A DNA stretch of 64,000 bases, taken from Cristatella mucedo (Eukaryota > Bryozoa > Phylactolaemata > Cristatellidae). Numbering within the stretch: the stretch's first letter is position 1; each line of letters starts with the position of its first letter. The notes under the pieces were generated by a model. That model ran no database searches, was not told the origin of the DNA, and saw only the letters and a program-made list of their open reading frames with translations. The stretch covers positions 20,986,501 through 21,050,500 of the forward strand of contig WPIO01000001.1 of the NCBI GenBank assembly GCA_009760855.2. Direction: 5' to 3'. The translations under genes were made by a program, and so were the position numbers. Positions 1-64,000 of the stretch are shown in pieces.

Positions 1-1408
1 CTATCTACTTAGGAATGCAGACTTAGGTAGAGTATCTTTGCTTTCCCGATCGTTCGGTAGCTTTTGAAACTATCGATCACCATGTCCTTCTTGGGCGCCT
101 CTCATATCACCTAGGCATTACTGGTACTGCACTGCAATCGTTCAGGTCCTATCTCAGTAGGAGACTCAAGAGTATTGATGTGAATGGACAGAGATCATCC
201 GAGGTATATGACCTCTGAAATATGGATTACCTCAGGGATATTTGCTTGGTCCCGTTTTTGTCACGGTTTAGGCTCTCCCTCTTGCCGATGTGATTTCCAG
301 GCACAATCTAGGCTTTCACTTCTATGCAGATGACAACTCACTTGTACCTTTGCTTTAATCCTTCCCAGCCCTCCAGCATGTCGAATTCTCTCAACTCCCT
401 TGCTGCATGTATTGATGACATCTGCACATGGATGGTAGCAACCTTTCCTAAATTGAAAGATGATAAAGCCAACTTACTAGTTATGGGCAAACCAAGTGTG
501 ATTTAGAAATTTGAAAGGCTGACGCTCAAAATTGGCTCGGCCACCATATCTCCTGTTGAATCTGCACGAAATCTTGGTGTCATGTTCCAAAGTGACCTCT
601 CATTAGACGACCACGTCAGCTCTACAGTCAAGTCTGCCTACTTTCAGCTACATAGCATTGCTAAAATTCGGGCTTTTTTAGACAGGGACACCACATCTAA
701 GTTGATACATGCATTTGTGACATCCAGTCTTGACTTCTGTTACTCACTGCCCACTTGTCTACCGGCCTGTACAATCAGGCGCTTACAGCTGATGAAAATT
801 TGTGCAGCTAAGCTTAACTGTCGTGAGCGTGGCAGTTGCCACATCCCACCTCTTCTTGCTGACCTGCACTGGCTCCCAGTCTAGCAACCCGTTGACTTTA
901 GGGTTTTGTCGCTCACTTTTAAGTCATTTCATTCTTTGGCTCCAGCGTACCTATCCAATCTACTCCCCCACCAGGCTAATCATCGTACCACCCACTTTTC
1001 TGAATCTTGTCTTTTAGCTACACCTCGTACGAACCTAAAATCCTTTGGAGACCGTGCCCTAAGTTCATATGCTACCAAAGCCTGGAACTCACTCCGACTT
1101 GCATCACGACATCTCCTGACTTGACCACATTTAAAAAGAAACTAAAAACGCACCTATTTATCACAGCATTGAGCTGGTTTCTTCGATTCGACATTAATGT
1201 GCTTATGCATGCTGACACTGTGCATGCTGCCACTAACCATGCTCACAAACTGACCTTGTGCGCGTCACCCCTAACCCCATTATTCTTGTTGTTTATTGAG
1301 CATGCTAACACTAACCATTCGATCATGCTTCCTTTGTTGCAAATTTAAAGTGCCTAGAAAGAGATTGAGTTAACTGAGGGCTCAATATCAAACGTATTAT
1401 TATTATTC
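1..1408 (+). mobile_element. LINE-A (CR1/L2-like) 3' fragment, truncated by the window edge
   Basis: The + strand carries broken reverse-transcriptase text in shifting frames: VSTVKSAYFQLHSIAKIRAF (about 615), LDFCYSLPT, then ends with the family 3' tail (agtgcctagaaagagattga) and an (ATT)n run at 1395-1407. It has several stops and frameshifts, so it is dead. Confidence 0.85.
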
Positions 1409-2713
1409 CTTCCTTCCTGCATCCTCTTTCCTTCCCCGCCTTGTCATCGTCTCTTGTTCGGAGCAACGCAGCTGCTTGGCGACGCCGTGGTTTGACTGCA
1501 CCGATTGTCTCTCGTGATTTAGTTTCTTTGCTCCGTCTGCAGGCTTGAAAGCCTTTTAAGGCCTCGAAGGTGAGATTTGCCGAGCTCAACCGCAGCCGGG
1601 CAGGCACTGTGCGAGCTCTAGCGTTCGAGATGCTGTGGTCGGCCAGCAAACCGAGTCTTCACAGACTTCAGTCGTGGACCTCGCACGACTCGAGCTGAGC
1701 TCTAGCAGCAAAAACCAATGCACGCTACCGACGCCAGTATCCGTGCTCGGTTGGGGATGTGGAAGAACATGGGTTGGGTTAGACAGCTGCACAGCCTTTA
1801 CTTAGATGGAGACGACTGGACGCGAGCACCTGGATGCGAGCTGCTCTCCATTCTGCAGCTCGTGTTCAGTAGCTAGCAGCCCGTGCGCCTGTGGCAGGTG
1901 GGGGCACTAGCCTGCTCACAGCGAGCTACCCCAGCCAGCCTCACTTTTCTGCTCTGGCTTCCGACTGGGTATGCGCAATCTCGAGCTTTGCTTCGGGACT
2001 TGTGCACACGCACTAGTGTGGCAATGGTTTCACTGGCCTTGTCAGAGCAGCGTGCGACCTGTTGCGCTCAGTGATAGTGATGGCCAGTTAATGCTGGCCT
2101 GCGTCCGATAACTGCCTTCAGATTACCTTCTGCCCCTCTATCTAGTTTGTTGCCGTTGATGTTTTCCGGTCTGGTGTGCCCTACCTGAAAGAACCCCATC
2201 ATTTGCTTTTGAGAGTGGTCTGCAGGAACGGTAGTTTATAGCAGCTGGTTCAACGATTCAGCTTCAGGAAATTACTATAAGTAGATAGGAAAGCCTCTGG
2301 AAATAGTGCAGTCTGCTCGTTGAAGGAAGCGATATTTCTGACCCACTGACCACACGTGAACAAAATCGGTTGCAGAAAAGTCTGCTTGCTATAGCTACAA
2401 CCCAAAGTATAAACATTCAATTGCCCAGCAAACGTGCTCAAGGCAATGTATTGCCACTAACAGAGCCAGAGCAAAACCCGAATGCGCCATCGTCATGTGC
2501 GGAAGAAAGTTTAATCCAAAACCTAATTAAACTTCGACGACCGTGGGCTGCTCAGGTAGGCTGCCCCGGCACACTAAGTGCCCGAGCTGAACATGACCCG
2601 CAGAAGCGGACTTGGATGCTCGATCCTTTTTTTTCGAGGCCGCTCCTTGTCTGCTGCTGCTACCACTGCCACGGCTGCTGCTTCTGATTGCTGGTGAACG
2701 TCTCGCCTTTTAG
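1409..2713. other. No supported gene; upstream of LDLa 1
   Basis: Moderately GC-rich unique sequence. I looked for the LRP1 signal-peptide exon and found no convincing ATG plus hydrophobic run with a phase-1 donor. Short open frames on both strands have no recognisable domain. Confidence 0.4.
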
Positions 2714-62512
<59,799 letters not shown>

Positions 62513-64000
62513 TCCAGTTTTATATTGTCACATTAATTGGCGTAGTTCAATAGGGCACATCGATGGACTAATGAAGTATGAGATCGGTGAGAGTCTGCCT
62601 CCTGGCTACCCAAGCAAAGTAATCTGCATGATTGGTTTATCTGGCTACCCTTTGCTATGCGATAATTGCAGCAAGAACATGCTGCACGGAACTCATGTCA
62701 AGCTGAACCAGCAAGAATATCTACCTCCATGCATGCAATAATAATAATAATAATAAGCAAGCCTGACGAATGAGCTCGATATGTTATGGCTCGTTTTCTT
62801 CTCACTACATCATCACCTTAACGGCTTGACGAGATTAGATTTGACAACTCGAGTAATAGCACCATGCAATATGGCTGTGCAAGAGCTTTGGTCCTTATGC
62901 TGTGGCAACGAAACCCGAAATTTGTTCTTGCCAATGTTGTGTGCGTGAGTGTTCACGTATTGCTAAACAGCAGACGACGGAACACACTGAACACAACCGA
63001 ACTCAAAAACGTTTCATCATCAACTCTCTTCTGCAAACGCTAATCTAACCGGAGCTTCCGTCATCTGCCCCTGGTATGCTTCGCTCCGATTAGCCAGCAC
63101 TGCAGTTGCTAGCGCCAGCAGAAGGAACGCTGCGCCTCGGTTGGTTATTCAAGGTCGGGGGGGGGGCACCCCCAGCCTAGTACCGGTAGACAACAACATC
63201 TAGGTGCACCACTTTCGTAGGCTGGGGTACGCATTCTCTATTCGATCTCAACACCAATTTTTTTATGCACCGAGCAGTTTGATGCAAGCAAACGTTGCTG
63301 ATTTAGCTTTTGGCTTAGCTTGTACTGCTCAATAGACTGTACTAATATTTGTCGCACAGTGTCAGCTTTCGGATAGCACTTTTCAACTAGTCAGCATGGC
63401 CGTGTTGCCTCTTTTGCTTGTAATGATGCTTAAGATGAATTCGTGCATTTACGAGCGTTTTTTATCATTGTCAACGTTGGATGCAATTTGGTGGTGCATC
63501 TTAGTATTTTGGAGAGGCTGATGGAAAGTGCCACGTTGGTACAGGATGACCAAAGCATGCAAGATGGTGAATTCTTGAACTACACGGTTATTCAAAGAAC
63601 ATTTTGACTTGTTGACCTGTGACCAGCTCTGGCTTAGTGTGCCAGCCCTCTTGGAATAAATCTATCCTTTGTTTCCCGCCGAAGCAGTACTAATTTGTTG
63701 TATCAGAATGATGAGGAAACAGCCGGCCCGTGTTTGTATGACCTGCAGCTGCAAGTGGCAGTAACTTTTCAATACAATCAGCCATAAGCAGGCAACAATG
63801 TGTTGGGCACAGCTTATTCGGGAGCTCCTTTATAATGGGCGGTGTCAGTTTCATCAGCAAGCCTGCAGATGGCATATGATAATTCAGGGACAAAAGTCTA
63901 ATTTAGGAATTGGCAGCTGGCCAAAGCAAATTGCTCATCAAGAGTGTTCACTACAACTGTACATCATAGTCAAGCTACCGTGTTGATGAGGAGCATGCCA
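62513..64000. other. Downstream sequence, nothing recognised
   Basis: (ATA)n at 62738-62755 and a G-run at about 63158. The LDLa cluster expected next in LRP1 was not found here, so it should lie beyond the window. Open frames at 62427-62741 and 63798-63986 have no recognised domain. Confidence 0.4.

Overview
The window is nuclear DNA from an animal, almost certainly an invertebrate. It has long introns with GT-AG borders, microsatellites, and many LINE, SINE and LTR remnants. I cannot name the species. No rRNA, functional tRNA, CRISPR or prokaryotic-type operon is visible.

One host gene on the + strand runs through the whole window: an LDL-receptor-related protein whose domain order is that of LRP1. 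I can place 41 exons (about 2,510 codons) plus one doubtful terminal exon, and their phases join almost throughout. Order: LDLa 1 (2714), LDLa 2 plus EGF (10125), calcium-type EGF (10588), YWTD propeller 1 (11600-13512), EGF (13717), propeller 2 (13941-21.7 kb), EGF, eight LDLa modules (21.9-34.1 kb, ligand-binding cluster II of LRP1), two EGFs (35309, 35644), propeller 3 (37207-43.7 kb), EGF, propeller 4 (45324-47686), EGF (48962), propeller 5 (50246-53519), EGF (54245), propeller 6 (54803-61727) and the start of another EGF (62305). The exon with the signal peptide is not identified. The 3' half (later LDLa clusters, transmembrane segment, NPxY tail) lies beyond the window.

The introns are full of mobile elements. 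LINE-A is a CR1/L2-like non-LTR retrotransposon with an AP-endonuclease and reverse transcriptase, a short 3' stem-loop and an (ATT)n tail. It is present in about 20 pieces, including a nearly complete but disabled copy at 56.4-59.8 kb (minus). LINE-B is a second non-LTR family with an (ATTAC)n-type tail. tRNA-derived SINEs occur, and one carries the LINE-A 3' end. A solo LTR with a 5-bp target duplication sits inside a LINE-A copy at 39.6-40.0 kb, and a relative lies at 18.3-18.7 kb. Tandem repeats include 45-bp, about 118-bp and two different 19-bp arrays, a (GA)n(CAGA)n tract, and a (GT)n tract filling most of a 214-nt intron.

LRP1 proteins are large endocytic and signalling receptors. LDLa clusters bind ligands, EGF/propeller units drive pH-dependent release, and the cytoplasmic tail (not in this window) connects to endocytosis. 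No clearly novel biochemical system is visible. The most unusual items are a 63-nt in-frame GT...AG segment inside LDLa 10, the SINE/LINE-A shared 3' end, the nested solo LTR, the alternation of GC-rich and AT-richer exon blocks within one gene, and a possible tiny intron or frameshift in the last EGF.
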